Under the pieces are notes generated by a model. That model saw only the letters and a list, made by a program, of their open reading frames with translations, was not told the origin of the DNA and did not search any database. A stretch of 64,000 bases of DNA from Epiperipatus broadwayi (Eukaryota; Onychophora; Udeonychophora; Euonychophora; Peripatidae): positions 246,001-310,000 of the forward strand of contig JAQFVV010006510.1 of NCBI GenBank assembly GCA_028023455.1. The letters are read 5' to 3'. The position numbers and the translations under genes are program-made. This document shows positions 13,976 to 25,725 of this stretch, piece after piece (within the stretch, counting starts at the first letter, position 1; every line of letters begins with the position of its first letter).

Positions 13976-14865
13976 ACTCTAAGTGTAGGTTGTGAAGACT
14001 GATAAAGAGTTATAATGGTGACTAATGCTTTTGCATGTTACATTTAGGACTTCATATTTGAATTCAACTGTTGGAATCTTTTTTTTAAAATCACTTACAA
14101 TATATTTTCAGATATAGCCAACCCATTTAGTCATCACTACTGGATAATAAATGTATATTTAAATATTGTTAAATATATAGTAAAGATTTCATGTGAATAT
14201 GATTAGTCAGATGAGTATTAACTTTCTGACTGTAAAAACCAAAAAAAAAAAATTAAATCAATATTAGTTTACCTTGATCATGGTGCAGGCGCCATCAAAC
14301 TGCAATATTCATTTTTCTAGGAAAACTATTGTTTAATAGGATAAACAAAATACAAATTAATAAAATTATTTTTTATCACAAGTGTTTTTAATTTTCCAGG
14401 AAATAAATGCAATAATGTTTCTTCTACATTAATACTTTCCGAATGTAAAAGTTTGTATGATGGAGGGCCTATTTCAGTTTTACATTACAGTCTGTGTGAA
14501 ATAATTTCTCAAAATGACCTGGTATAAAACATATTGGTTTATATTATACAGATATTGGCAAAATTCCTTTATATATTATAAAAATATAAATTGATTCTTT
14601 CCAAACTGTAATTATTTGAGTTATGTTGTTTTATATTTTGTAATATTTTTAATTCACCAGTATCAGTGTCAAGAAAATTTTATCTTAACAATAGAATGAA
14701 ATATAATGTGATAATATTGTTAAAAGAGTTATGGTTTAGATGTTTATGGTGTACCTCATTCCTATGCCTACTTTCAATTTTTATATGCTCATTATTATAC
14801 TAATTTGCATATTAGAACAAATATAGAATATCTAATGTTTTCCTGAAGATTTGTGTGGATAGTGT
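13976..14865. other. No gene seen
   Basis: A+T-rich sequence without recognisable repeats or coding. Confidence 0.5.
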
Positions 14866-15309
14866 TTAGTTGTATTTATATATTGAAGTATTTTCATAAT
14901 TTAATATAAGTTACTGAATGGCTTTACAAAATTTAACATTATTTAAATATTCCAAATATATTGCCCTTTTAGTAATAACACACTGGTTAGTATAAGAACA
15001 ATGTTTTGAAAAATATCATTCTCCCCTTATCTTCAGGTGTTGCTGACCTGACCAGTGGCACTACTAGAATGGAAATCAAACCTGAACTCTTAGATTCTAG
15101 AATATTGATTTTTAAGGTAACATTCTAATCAATGGAGTTATTCTGCCAAAGTTAACAGTCAGTAGAAATATTGTATACTTATGTATATGGTTCCTCCTAA
15201 TTTCTCCACTTTTTTAAGGGCAAAGTTGATTAGTCATTGCAGAGTCACACTAGGTTGACATATAAAGTTGTTCACCATTGTCATGTGAGTAGCTCTTTAA
15301 ATTTCTTTT

Positions 15310-15560
15310 TTGTACCATTTCTTCTTTAGTCAGTATTTTTATATTTTCCCAATTGAACATATATTCATTAGTACATACATGGTCTGCTACCTTATGCACA
15401 TCTGTTTTCTCTCTTCTAATCATCAGTTTTTGTTGTTGAAATCATTTTTCAATGGGATGACTGATTTCACCAATATGTATTTTTCCACATTTACATGGTA
15501 TTTCATAGATGTAGTTTTGGCTTTTCAGAATTTCAAGTTTAGGCTTTGAACATGTTAGAA
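15310..15560 (-). pseudogene. PLE GIY-YIG endonuclease remnant, left arm
   Basis: The minus strand of this segment is the counterpart of 15838-16190. It encodes pieces of the same endonuclease C-terminal region (in the right arm: THPIEKL, DHAYTNE, KIKFKEAADIIM). The frame is broken by stops and small indels, so only nucleotide similarity to the other arm makes the call secure. Not functional. Confidence 0.55.
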
Positions 15561-15837
15561 TTCTTCATAATGTAGTATGGCTCCGGAAAACTGTAATTTG
15601 TCTGCTGTTTTTGGTAGGTATGGATACACTTGTTTTTTTTCTTTTAATGGTTCTTTTTGTTGTCTATTTAAGGTTTTTCTCAATTACATCAACTCAGTTG
15701 TAATTAAGAAAACCTTAAATAGACAACAAAAAGAACATTTAAAAGAAAAAAAAACAATTATTGGTATGGTAGTATATCAATACCTACCAAAAATTAAAAA
15801 AAAAAAAAGCTATCAGCTTTCCATATCTAAAGTACAT

Positions 15838-16190
15838 TATGAACAATTCTAACATGTTCAAAGCCTAAACTTGAAATGCTGAAAAGCAAAAACTGCATCT
15901 ATGAAATACTATGTGAATGTTGAAGAATGTATACTGGCAAGACCAATCATCCCATTGAAAAGTTATTTCAAGAACAGAAACTGGTAACTAGAAGAGAAAA
16001 AACAGATGTGCCTAAGATAGCAGATCATGCATATACTAATGAATATATGTTCAATTGGGTAAATGCACATATATTTGATAGAGAAGATAAGGTACACAAA
16101 ATAAAATTTAAAGAAGCTGCTGACATAATAATGGTGAACAACCCATTACTCAGCCTAGTGTCACTATACATAATGAATGGAAACCACTAA
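15838..16190 (+). pseudogene. PLE GIY-YIG endonuclease C-terminal remnant, right arm
   Basis: An open frame at 15927-16190 (87 codons) begins MYTGKTNHPIEKLF, where YTGKT occupies the place of the YIG half of GIY-YIG and is followed by the usual R/K...K-EH segment. Later come ADHAYTNEYMFNW and HIFDREDKVHKIKFKEA, matching the PLE order 'AEHAxxxxHxIDW...KIIxREx...RxIKEAxxI', then NPLLSL and a final NGNH, like the LN...W end of PLE proteins. Known: in PLEs this domain nicks target DNA for retrotransposition. The first GIY half is missing or broken. It lies in a PLE palindrome, next to a terminal-repeat-like sequence. A related fragment is at 61601-61819. Confidence 0.7.
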
Positions 16191-16718
16191 TCAACTTTGC
16201 TCTTATGAAAAAGTGGAGAAATCAAGAGTAAACTCATAGATAAGTATATGAAATTTCTGACTGACTATCACCGTTGGGAAGATGGTTTGGGCATTATTTT
16301 AAAATTCAATATTGTAAAATCTAAGAGTCCAGGTTCAATTACCCTGCCAGTATTGTCACTGCTCAAGCCAAAAATTCTTGAAGAAGAGGGGTGAATAATA
16401 ACTCTTGAAATGTTATGCATATACTAACCTGGGTGCTATTATTAAAAAAGTATTTGGAATATTTAAATAAACTTACATTTTTTTTAAAAAAAAAAACCAT
16501 TCAATACATATTATAGCTGATGGAAATAGTCCAATATATAAATACAAATAAAATATCTAAGTATAATGAAAAATGTAAATTAGTTTTATTTATAAATTTT
16601 TGAATTTATTCACTGAAAAAAAAAGTGATTTTGATGCTGATTAAGTATGGGCATGTTAAGTGAAAAATGTTGACATTAAGTTTTAAAATACAATATACAT
16701 AATTTGAGTGTGAAATAT

Positions 16719-16799
16719 TTTTTTACGTCTGTGACACAAAATGGTTTTTGTTTCTAAGTTGCAAAACAAAAACCATTTCGTGTCACAGACGTGAAAAAC
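16719..16799. repeat. Hairpin with 33-35-bp arms (foldback or MITE-like)
   Basis: Arms TTTTACGTCTGTGACAC... (16721-16753) and the reverse complement (16763-16797) differ at one or two positions and enclose a loop of about nine bases (CTAAGTTGC). The near-identity of the arms implies recent origin. No transposase is nearby; a miniature element is one possibility. Confidence 0.75.
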
Positions 16800-16854
16800 C
16801 TTTAGCAATCAAATTACAATTGCAACCGAAGTGAAACCTTGATATATATATAGC

Positions 16855-17236
16855 AAGTTTTTAACTTGTTTTTGTTTTTCATAAATGTACCTTTGAGGTC
16901 TTTCTAGCAATGATATATATTGCAGAGACTTCTACTATGTGGTGATGCTGAACTGAGATCAGACCCATATAGCTATCTGGCTTGCTATGCTGAGTTTGAA
17001 GAAATTACGTGTCTAAAAAATTCACGCTTGCAAGCTGAATAGAAACTGTTTCATAAACGCTCAGAGTTTGTGTTTAGATCTAGTTTCTAAAATTCCTGTC
17101 TTTCACTGATGATAGCAAATAGCTTGAAATCATGATCTGAAAGTGGAATTAAAGTTAGAGATAGTGAATGCCTGCTCTGACGTTTATGTAAACATACGCT
17201 TGACGGTGTTTTTGGTAGAACGCCATCTGTTGACAT
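16855..17236 (-). repeat. Family U solo unit inside a TA tract
   Basis: A single, nearly full U monomer on the minus strand, bounded on both sides by (TA)n: ...ATATATATAG before AAGTTTTTAACTTG and TGTTGACATATATATA after. It resembles an insertion into a TA microsatellite. Its boundaries define the monomer: TGTCAACAGATGGCG at the 5' end and AAAACTTGCTA at the 3' end. Confidence 0.8.
17100..17143 (+). ncRNA. Hammerhead-like motif, U copy 5 (best preserved)
   Basis: CTTTCA (17100-17105), CTGATGA (17106-17112), stem II AGC/GCU (17114-17116 with 17122-17124), GAAA (17126-17129), palindromic AUCAUGAU (17129-17136), H17 = C at 17137, then TGAAAG (17138-17143), a perfect 6-bp complement of the first strand. 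All invariant core bases of a hammerhead are present. The weak point is U17113 opposite U17125, where G-C is usual. Alone, stem III would be 3 bp with a 2-base loop; between two molecules it could extend to 8 bp. Confidence 0.6.
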
Positions 17237-18750
17237 ATATATATATAGAGAGAGAATAATTGTAAATAATAAATTAAAGAATACAAATAATGGAGTATAT
17301 GCACCTCGGGTATAAATAAACAATAATATAAAGTGTTATTTGAAATGAAAAGAGAACTTAGCAATCCAATTTCAATGATAGACTAGACATTATTTTCTTC
17401 TCTCATATACGGCTTCAAAAAGATTTTACAAAAAATACAAAATCTACGAAAAGTATTTACCATACATATAAATATGGTCTTTTCTAACAATAGCATAAAT
17501 GTGTGATTAGTTTAAAATTTTAGGAAAAAAGAAAAATAATTAAGATTAAAAGTACGAAAATCATTATATCTATAGTTTAATGTTTGTTTATACTAGTAAA
17601 ATAATATATGTTTATATAGCAATAAATATAGTCATTTGTTTTATGATTATATGTTGAATAATAAAATAAATTAAACGTATTAGGAAATTAACATTAAATA
17701 ACATTTTGCAGACACACACACACATATATATATATAAACGAACTATATACACGTGAAAATATAAGGTCTATTTGCAAACGTAATAATGAAATTTCCTCAT
17801 GAATTTGATTTAAATCAACTGGTAATATTTTAGTTTAATTAAATAAATCAAAATCTTTAAAGTTGAACGAAAAATACATCTGCATACTTAGAGCATTAAA
17901 GTTTATTTTAATACAAAAAAAATACAAATAATTACCTAAAAAACAAATATATTTTGCCTGAAAGAAGTATCAAACTTCTACGATATAATTTTTTTTTCCT
18001 TTGTATGGTATGATTAAAATGTTTTGAATAACCTTTAATTTCTTGAACAATTTTTAGCCATTTATCTAATTGGATTTTCCTCCCATAATTTTAAATTAAG
18101 AATATACATATAATAAAAAGAGAGTAGTTTTAATTAGTCGGTGTTCTCTTTCATGTTTTTGCTTACATTTTTGCAAAAAGTAATTCTTTTTTTCCAGTTA
18201 TATACCGTATCCAAAAAACTTAAATATGCACTGATAAAAGATGTTTACTGAGAAGAAAAAGATCTTTGATAATATGTCACTTTGGAAGGCAACCTTCCAA
18301 AATTAGCTACTTCTGCCAAATTAAAATGAAGGTTTGGTGATTGTAAGTGATGATTTTATATGTTTTAAAATTAATCATGAGATCTATTAACCATGCGGGA
18401 CAATTAAACTATATCAACTGTTTCCAAATGAGCATTGGTTTTAGTAAAATTGATGCACTCTGTTAAGCTGGAAAATTGTCTGATCAAATATGTTTTGAAT
18501 CAAAAGTAATCATTTCTAATATATTTTGCATTGTTGTTGAAATCTTAAAAAAAGAAAAAAAAGAGAGGGAAATGAAAAAAACTACATTTTTAAAACGTTG
18601 TATAAAGGAAAAATTATTATGTCAATGGTGGTCAAATGCTGCTTTTTGTCAATTCAAGTGCGGCTCCCGTTGAAATCCTGTTTATTTTTATTATTTCAGA
18701 ATTTGTTTTTAATTATACAAAAACTTGTAATATGATAGAACATTTTTTCA
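17237..18750. other. No gene seen; short AC/TA tract
   Basis: A+T-rich, with a small (AC)n(TA)n tract at 17712-17737. No coding or repeats recognised. Confidence 0.5.
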
Positions 18751-18753
18751 AAC

Positions 18754-19893
18754 TTTTTTTTTTTCATATGTCATAGCATCGACCGTGAGGCGAACCCCCA
18801 ACGGTCTGCAACCAACTACTGATGTGATGTGATGTATTTTCGCTTCTTCTTAAACGAAATCAAGAATATTTCAGCAATTACGCCCAGATAAACCTGTTAG
18901 CCACTTTGTTTTCTATTCCCCCATCCCATTTCCACTATATAATATTTGTCAATGCTATGCCTTTATATCTAAATCACCCTTATCTTTTCCAAACCCAGCA
19001 TAAAAACCAATAACTCAATTTCTGTATAATCACTTTGTTTATATCTATTCTCCCATAACTTCATTATCTGTACCCTTTCTGCTTTCAAGCATTTACATCC
19101 AATCAAAAGATGCCTAATATTCTACACAATTTGCACACTAAATCACCCATAGTCTTCCATTTACATGTATATTCTCTTGTTGCTAAAGATCCTGTTCAAG
19201 CCTTAAACAATAAACTACTTTCCTTACTATTATCATAAATTAACTTGCATCCAATGTCCTGTTTCTATATATATTTAAACTCTTCTTACCCTCCATACTA
19301 GTTCTCCATCTCTACAACTCCCTATTTTTTATTAATGCTTCTATTCTTTTATCCCATTCCTTACCATTATAACACTCAACAATCCTCCTAACACAATCAT
19401 CCCACCTTTTATACAAGTATACTGATATAAATTATTTATCCAAATTTTTTGCGTACCACATTACCTTTCTCACCCATCTTGTTACCCGCCCTTTACTCAT
19501 AACTCAGTTAAACACTATTTTGGCTATTCTTGTACTATCCATAAACTGCAACCTACCAAACATTTTCATTTTACTTTTTGCATCTTTCATATAAAAACTT
19601 GACCATCCTATTTCTCCTTAAATTGCCTCCTTTTCTGTCCACATATCTGCATTTAATGCATGTATTCCTACTCCCTTTTGTACTTTCTCTAAATAATCTA
19701 AAACCCTTTTACTAATACATAGTGTATCATTACCATATGTTAACCCTGCTACTGCAACTCCCTTCCATACAATTCTAGCTACATCATATTTATTATATGA
19801 AAATACTGTTAGTTTCTTTACCAAACACTACTTGCTTGCAAGGCAACAGCACTGATCTCTCAGCTAACAATGTTTGACTTCTCAAACATTTTG
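18754..19893 (-). mobile_element. LINE 3' part flanked by two halves of a tRNA-like SINE
   Basis: Read on the minus strand: a tRNA-Ser/Leu-like head (19893-19838; GTCAAACATTG, then CTGAGAGATC, then CCTTGCAAGC), then about 960 bp of LINE coding, then GGGGTTCGCC...CGGTCGATGCTATGACAT and a poly(A) tail (18764-18754 as T on the plus strand). The last block matches the 3' half of the SINE at 25.74 kb (GGGGTTCGCTCTC...TAGCTTTGACACAT). So the LINE copy sits where the middle of the SINE should be. Either a LINE inserted into a SINE, or LINE and SINE share a 3' end and recombined. TTTCAAAC-like sequence flanks both ends, a possible target-site duplication. Confidence 0.6.
19050..19830 (-). pseudogene. 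LINE ORF2 C-terminal region with zinc knuckle (degraded)
   Basis: An open frame ending at 19618 reads VVKKLT-like start, then NKYDVARIVWKGVAVAGLTY, GNDTLC, LDYLEKVQKGVG and EAI. After a TAA the same frame continues GEIGWSSFYMKDAKSK and GRLQFMDSTRIAKIVF, then MSKGRVTRWVRKVM. Further down, after indels, come GCKLIYDNSKESSLLFKA and GSLATREYT, then CKLC and HLLIGC, a C-x2-C...H-x4-C knuckle. This order (WKGxxVPxLTYxNxV, LExxQ, GWSSFxxRxA, zinc knuckle) is familiar from non-LTR elements of ticks and other invertebrates. The RT catalytic core lies upstream and is absent (5' truncation). At least five stops or frameshifts; not functional. Confidence 0.7.
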
Positions 19894-20544
19894 TTACTTG
19901 TTTTATTACAAATTACATCATGCATGTATGTACATACTATTTTCGAATTTATAGGCAAGCTTGATGTTAATGACATCTATCTAATTTTATAAAATTATTA
20001 AATGTGCCTAAGGGCTTATCACATGCATATTTATGATTTGAGCAATTTTGTGGTTGTATATTTTAGTGACAGTTTTCCTAACAACCAAATGTCCTATTTC
20101 ATATTTTCTCAAAAAAATGATATGTAGATTGTTTTATTAAGCAATTTAAATGTATTTATGATGTGTAATTTAGTCATAGTGCCGATGCAAGTTTTCTAAT
20201 CTAAAGACATAAGTACAGGTTAAGAAAATTATTTTAATTGATTATAATTAGTGCACTTAGAGAATTTCATATTTTTTTTGAATAATTATATAAAAAAATT
20301 TTTGAAAATAAAACTGGAAAGCATTTGTTTGATTTAGGTTATGTTAGTGATAAATAATAATAAAACAGATGTTTAAGAGTTATCATAAAAATATGGATCA
20401 GAAATATAGTCCAAAATTGTTTTTAATTATTCTAAATTATTTTTATTCGTATTTTATTTGATTCAACAATTTGCTGCATTATTTATGAATCTTTTAAAAA
20501 ATGAATATTTAGACATTTTTTATAATTTATTTATAAAAAAGACA
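19894..20544. other. No gene seen
   Basis: A+T-rich; nothing recognised. Confidence 0.5.
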
Positions 20545-21290
20545 TTTATTTTATATAGTGCGATGTTTTTATAAACTGTAATACCAATAAGCTTATAAGC
20601 TAATGCACATGCACTTTATTGATGTCACTATATAAATGAATACTCCCACTTTTTCAAACACAAGATAAAGTCTTTGGGGAAAAATAGATGAATCCATCTA
20701 TCCTTTTGACCCAAACGTATATGTATTTCAAATCTTAAGTGTTTAAAAAGGAGAGCATGAAGTTGTTAATTGATCACTTTAAATTACTTTTTTACTACGT
20801 GATCACGATGCTTGTGAAATTTCTAGAATTTACTAGCATTCTTATTAAATTAAACATATGTAAACAAGACATTTATTTTATAAATGTTTTTATAAACTGT
20901 AATACCAATAAGTGCATGTGCATTAGCTTATAGACTTATTGGTATTACAGTTTATAAAAACATCATGGCACTATATAAAATAAATGTCTTGTTTATATAT
21001 GTTTAATTTAATAAGAATGACGTATCATAAATTCTAGAAATTTCACAAGTGTCACATAGTAAAAAAGTAATTTAAAGTGATCAAATAACAACTTCACCTC
21101 TCATTTTCAAACACTTAAGATTTTCCCATACATATATGTTTGGGTTGAAAGGATAGATGGATTCATTCTATCTTTTCCCAAAGACTTTATCCTGTATTTG
21201 AAAAAGTGGGAGTATTCATTTATATAGTGACATCTACAAAGTGCATGTGCATTAGCTTATTGGCTTATTGGTATTACAATTTATTTATGT
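20545..21290. repeat. Large foldback (about 330-bp arms)
   Basis: The left arm (about 20589-20915) and the right arm (about 20930-21262) are imperfect reverse complements, meeting at AGTGCATGTGCATTAGC. Shared blocks include AATGAATACTCCCACTTTTTC, AAGTCTTTGGG, GATGAATCCATCTATC, CTAGAATTTA and AACTGTAATACCAATAAG. The block GTTTTTATAAACTGTAATAC also occurs once more at 20566, so a third partial unit precedes the left arm. No protein and no confirmed hammerhead core, although GUGAAAUUUCUAGAA in each arm keeps a GAAA followed by a palindrome. Confidence 0.75.
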
Positions 21291-21559
21291 ATGTTGGTTT
21301 GAATTTCAGAGTTGGACTAAATTTATTTATTTTTTTGTTAAAATAACTTCAGAAAATGTTGAAAAATTAAAATACAACAACAAAATAGGAGTTTTCATAA
21401 AGAATGGGTAAAAATTTGATTTTATTGGCAAAGTTACAATTGAAACTACAAAGTTAGAAAAAGGCCACCCCACTTTTCAACTCAATACCCACACACATGT
21501 GCATTAGCTTAAAAAAGCTGATTATTAGTTTATTACAATTCAAAATTGTATACAGAGAA

Positions 21560-23035
21560 ACTTAAGTTATTGCAAATAGGTTTTCATAAGCAACAAAGAC
21601 TCTTGTCTCATTTTAGTCATGAGGATGACAAAGATAACTGAGCCAACAAAGCTTGATTTTTGGTAGCTTGGAATATTGCTCATCTGGAGTAGACTATTAA
21701 AAGAAACTTGGAAGAAGTGGCTAAAGATTTGGATCCAGGTAATACAAATATGCATAAATTTATCACACAAGGGAGTGTTGTACAACTGAGCATCTTATTA
21801 GTGAAATTAGTAAAATTGTTGAATATAATTTGATGTGTAATGTGAAAAATTGTACAGCATTTAGTTTAGCTCTCAATGAGTCTACAGACATTCAAGATCT
21901 TTCACAATTGGCTGCTGTTCTGGATTATGTATATACAAATGCAAATATGAAGGAAGAAATGTTAGACCTATTAGCTCCTTCTAAAACAATTCACAGGTAT
22001 CAATGTCAAAAATGTAGTATTGATGTCAAAAATACATTTGATGAAATAATGAACAGATTTGAAATGCATCAGATAAATTAGTATGTATTGCAATTAGCAA
22101 GCTCCAGCAATAATAAGGAAATACCTGGATCTTATGAATCCTTTATGTAATAATCCTAAAATTCCACATTTTGTTTCTTTTTATTGCATAATTCTCTGTG
22201 AGCATATCATAGTGATGTACTTAAAATACAAAAATGTGTGGAACACAAAGAACTTTTGAGAAGAGTTATATGACAAAACAGATGAATGGGCCAGCGATCA
22301 CATCTTTCATATAATTTTCAAAGATAAAGAAAAAATACACAGAATTAGAAAATGAAACTTGGTTTTTTGACTTAATGTTCCTTACAGAATTGTGGAACAT
22401 TTGGAAATACTTAATTGGACTTTACAAGGAAAGGGAAAAATGATTAGTCTTTTATTACAAACTCTAAGCTAAACTTTGGCTTTTTGTGCATGATCTTCAT
22501 TCCAGAGTATTTAATTCTTCTCCATGAATAAAAACAAATATAATTAGTATCACAGAAGAAAAATTAGATAAATATAAAAAATAATTGGAAAGATTGCAAG
22601 CAGATTTCAAATGTAGGTTTGACAATTTTAATTGTTTAAAATCTACATTTGCATATTTTGTGAACCATTTTATTAAAAATATTATGCAATATGGATTTCC
22701 AAGTTCAGAAATAAGACTGATTGAGAAAGTGGAGAGAAGTTGGAGTTCTTAGATATGAAATAGGACCAGGCATTGTAAATACACCACAAATCTAGTTCTC
22801 TTATTAAATTTTGAAAAATAATGCCAAAATCAAAATATTCATACTTAAAAAGGCATGATTATTATCTAATTTCATTTTTTTGTACAACATATAGCTGTGA
22901 ACTGTTGTACTCCACAATGAAATTTGTGAAGTCAAAATATCATTCATGGTTAACCAATCAGCATTTCACAAACTTGCTGCAAACATCTTTAACAAATTAT
23001 ATGCCACATTTCAAAGATTTAGCATAAGGTCTTCA
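21560..23035 (+). pseudogene. hAT-superfamily transposase-like pseudogene (GTF2IRD2/ZBED5/FAM200-like)
   Basis: Pieces in consistent order: ANKA...FLVAWNIA (21640-21680), then an open frame 21830-22081 with AFSLALNESTDIQDLSQLA and EEMLDLL, then FYC...KYKNV (22180-22240), EHLEILNWTLQGKGKMISLL (22390-22450), and finally STMKFVKSKYHSWLTNQHF with NLLQTSLTNY at 22910-23020. These correspond to the RNase H-like catalytic segment (usually SLALDESTDI), the FLxDITxHLNxLNxxLQGK helix block and the C-terminal dimerisation tail of a hAT-derived family common in animals. Here the first acidic residue reads N. Many frameshifts and stops separate the pieces. No zinc-finger N-terminus and no terminal inverted repeats were found. 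Confidence 0.75.
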
Positions 23036-23224
23036 TTACATGTTATACTTTTTATTAATGATTTTCTATTATTATATTTTATATTATTAAAATTATGAAA
23101 TAATTATTTTGTATTATATTTTTATCTTTAAATTATATTTTCTTATATACTTTATATAGCACTTAAAACATGTCTAGAATATGTCATCATATTATTTAAG
23201 TTAAATAAAATTGACTATATATAC

Positions 23225-23990
23225 TTTTTTTTTTTTTCAAAATAATCTTCATTTGCACAAAAAGTAAAACATACATTTTAACATAGAGTTCATATTTACA
23301 ATCATGTCTGATACATTGAAGACTAATTAGTTATTAAATTAGATGATGAGTACAGGATTAAAAGTAAAATTTATGTTATGTTACTTACCAGGGGTGATCT
23401 AATTTGGCATATAAATCCAATGGCATGTAAAGTTTAAGTGTCATGAATAAATAATATACATGGCCATTGCTAAATATTTAATTGACTCCATGTTTGCTCA
23501 GCAAGACTAGGTAGGCATGTTATTAGATCACTTTCTTTAGCTTTATATAATAATTTTAAGAAAATGTCTTCAATAGGACTGGCCAACTCTCTATCAAATA
23601 ATACCTTACATCTAATCTTCCATATGATAAAATTTATGAAAGTGGCCAGGCGGATGGAGCCAAAATTTCCACTTTTGAATGCATCATTAAGGTAGACATT
23701 TGAAGAATTGTATCCTTTAATCCTCTGTAGGGCAATATTCCATAACCGAGTCCGCCATTCACATTGATAGAGTATGTGTTCAATGGACTCATCAAATCTT
23801 CCACAAAGAGTACACACTGTATCAATGTTGGGTTCCCTCTGATTACAAAGAAACATCCCAGTAGGCAAGGCTCCAAGGTTGTACTTATTTTTGTGTACCT
23901 AAATAGTAATAATATGATATGGCTCTTTACAATATGTGAAAAACTGGCACGTGGCTCTCATTGACCTTATACATGCCCATTCCTGTATTA
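23225..23990 (-). pseudogene. 5'-truncated LINE with RVT zinc-binding tail and poly(A)
   Basis: The minus-strand open frame 23868-23470 (132 codons) reads MPTGMFLCNQ, then CTLCGRFDESIEHILYQC and WNIALQRI, ending EQTWSQLNI. The C-x2-C...H-x4-C knuckle preceded by LPTG is the zf-RVT region found after the reverse transcriptase/RNase H part of non-LTR elements. Upstream (to about 23985) the related frame continues KNKYNLGA, with a stop before it. A run of T at 23225-23237 on the plus strand is the poly(A) tail, and the 5' part is missing, as expected from incomplete target-primed reverse transcription. It differs in sequence from the LINE at 18.8-19.8 kb. Confidence 0.75.
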
Positions 23991-25725
23991 TGTTAAAAAA
24001 ACAACAATATAGCTCTCTAGGCATTAAAATTAGCCAATACTTTTTCATACATTTAAGACATTTAATATATGTTGATTATTAATATGTTTTTATGGATATT
24101 GAGGGAGGGGGTGCAGAAAAAATTAATATATTTAACTTATGATTGATATTAAGATATATTAAAATAGAATACAGAAATTCTACATAAAATAATTTTCATT
24201 TATTAAAATATTTAATTTACAATATTTTATTATAATAACTGTACAAAGATGCAGATTATTATTAATTTTCTAACGGTATTTTGAACTAAATTATAAATAA
24301 CTGTTGTGTGATATAATATATATGAATTGTAAAAGTGTATAAGTTAGATTTCATGATTTAAAAAAATAAATACGCTGAAGAGTTTTAAATTTCAAAATTT
24401 AAATACACTGAAAAAAATATAGCTAGTTTGAATGTTAATATTGAAATAAGTCTAGTTATGATGAAAACCAATAGGCAGTTCATATATGTTTATAAATGAC
24501 TATATCTTTGAAATATATAAATGGGAAGTGCAAGCACTTGCCATATATTTTGTTATCTTGAATATTTCTCAATTAAATTATGTAAATTATTTTTAAAAGT
24601 TACTTAATGATTGCAATAACTTATGTATAGATATGTATTTGGCATATCAATATGATATTATGTTTTTTTCTATTGAAAGAATATGTCTAAATGAGCATTG
24701 TTTACTTGGACCCATTTATAGTTTCTTAAAACTTGTTGAAGATGATGATAAATTAATAATAAGATAATTTTGTACTTAAGGAAAATAATTTCCAGAGAGC
24801 AGTCTTTTTAATACTTTTATACCATAGTGAGTGAATTTACAGCTTAAGAAAACATTCTACTTGAAAGGATAGCAGTTATTATGCTCTGACAGTGCATATT
24901 TATATCCCATTTAAATGTAAAATTGATCCAAAATGTACAATTTATAAAGTTTAAAGTTATTTTATCCTCATAATTTCTCAGAAAGGCATTGTAGGATGTT
25001 TTTGCAGCAAAAGAAAAAATGATTCTGTATTTAAAATAATATGGAAATGAATTTCTTAAATTCAATAACATTTTAATAATTATTTTAGTGAAATATATAG
25101 TTTATTGATATATTTAGACATTTTATTCTAGAGAAGTGAATTATTTGATGCTATTTCCAGTATATTCAGTACCTATCTAATGCTACATTCCAATTGCACA
25201 GTTATAAATGAATAATAATATCAATGTTTACACTTTATTGTGCATATATTTATAAGTGAAATTATTTACAAATCAAAATATATGCAACATTCACAATTAA
25301 ATTATGAAAGTTAGAATTTGATCATTTATTTAAATAGCAATTAGATATTTTATAAATTTATACTTCTTTATCAAATTAATTGAGTTTTTTTTTTTTTTTT
25401 TTCAAATAAATAAACTTTATATTAAGATATTCTGCCACATAATTTATGTAATTTATAAGTATTTAATTCATATATAGGATATTTTAACAATGTAATTGCA
25501 ATTATCAATGAAAGGAAATTTATATAATCAAATTCTTGTTTTGTCTAATGGTAAATAAAATTGTTTTATTATTATCATTAAATTCACTATTTCCATTATG
25601 TTTATTAAAATAAATATGAATATTATTTTAGTCAGACATATTATTTAATAAAAAGTTCATGTTTAAGAAATTTTAATAATAAATTATATGGTTGTAATTA
25701 ATTTATAGATGGAATTTGAAGTAGA
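23991..25725. other. No gene seen
   Basis: Low-complexity A+T-rich DNA; a T run at 25385-25402. Nothing recognised. Confidence 0.5.

Larger units (their letters stand above)
14866..16560. mobile_element. Palindrome of two Penelope-like element 3' regions
   Basis: The left half (14866-15690) is the imperfect reverse complement of the right half (15710-16560), centred near 15700, where a 50-base block ending in AAGGTTTTTCT faces its own complement. From the centre outwards each arm carries a decayed GIY-YIG endonuclease segment, then a tRNA-like stretch, then a CTGAAGA-hairpin-GAAA module, then a tail with TTTGGAATATTTAAATAAA. The same endonuclease-to-tail order recurs at 61.2-62.2 kb. PLEs are known to have terminal repeats in direct or inverted orientation and to be 5'-truncated. 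No RT domain is present here. Confidence 0.7.

Noticed and set aside
16200-16400. Separate SINE inserted in the PLE palindrome
   Set aside because: Same relative order at two PLE loci and no target-site duplication around it here, so I treat it as part of the PLE-type end.
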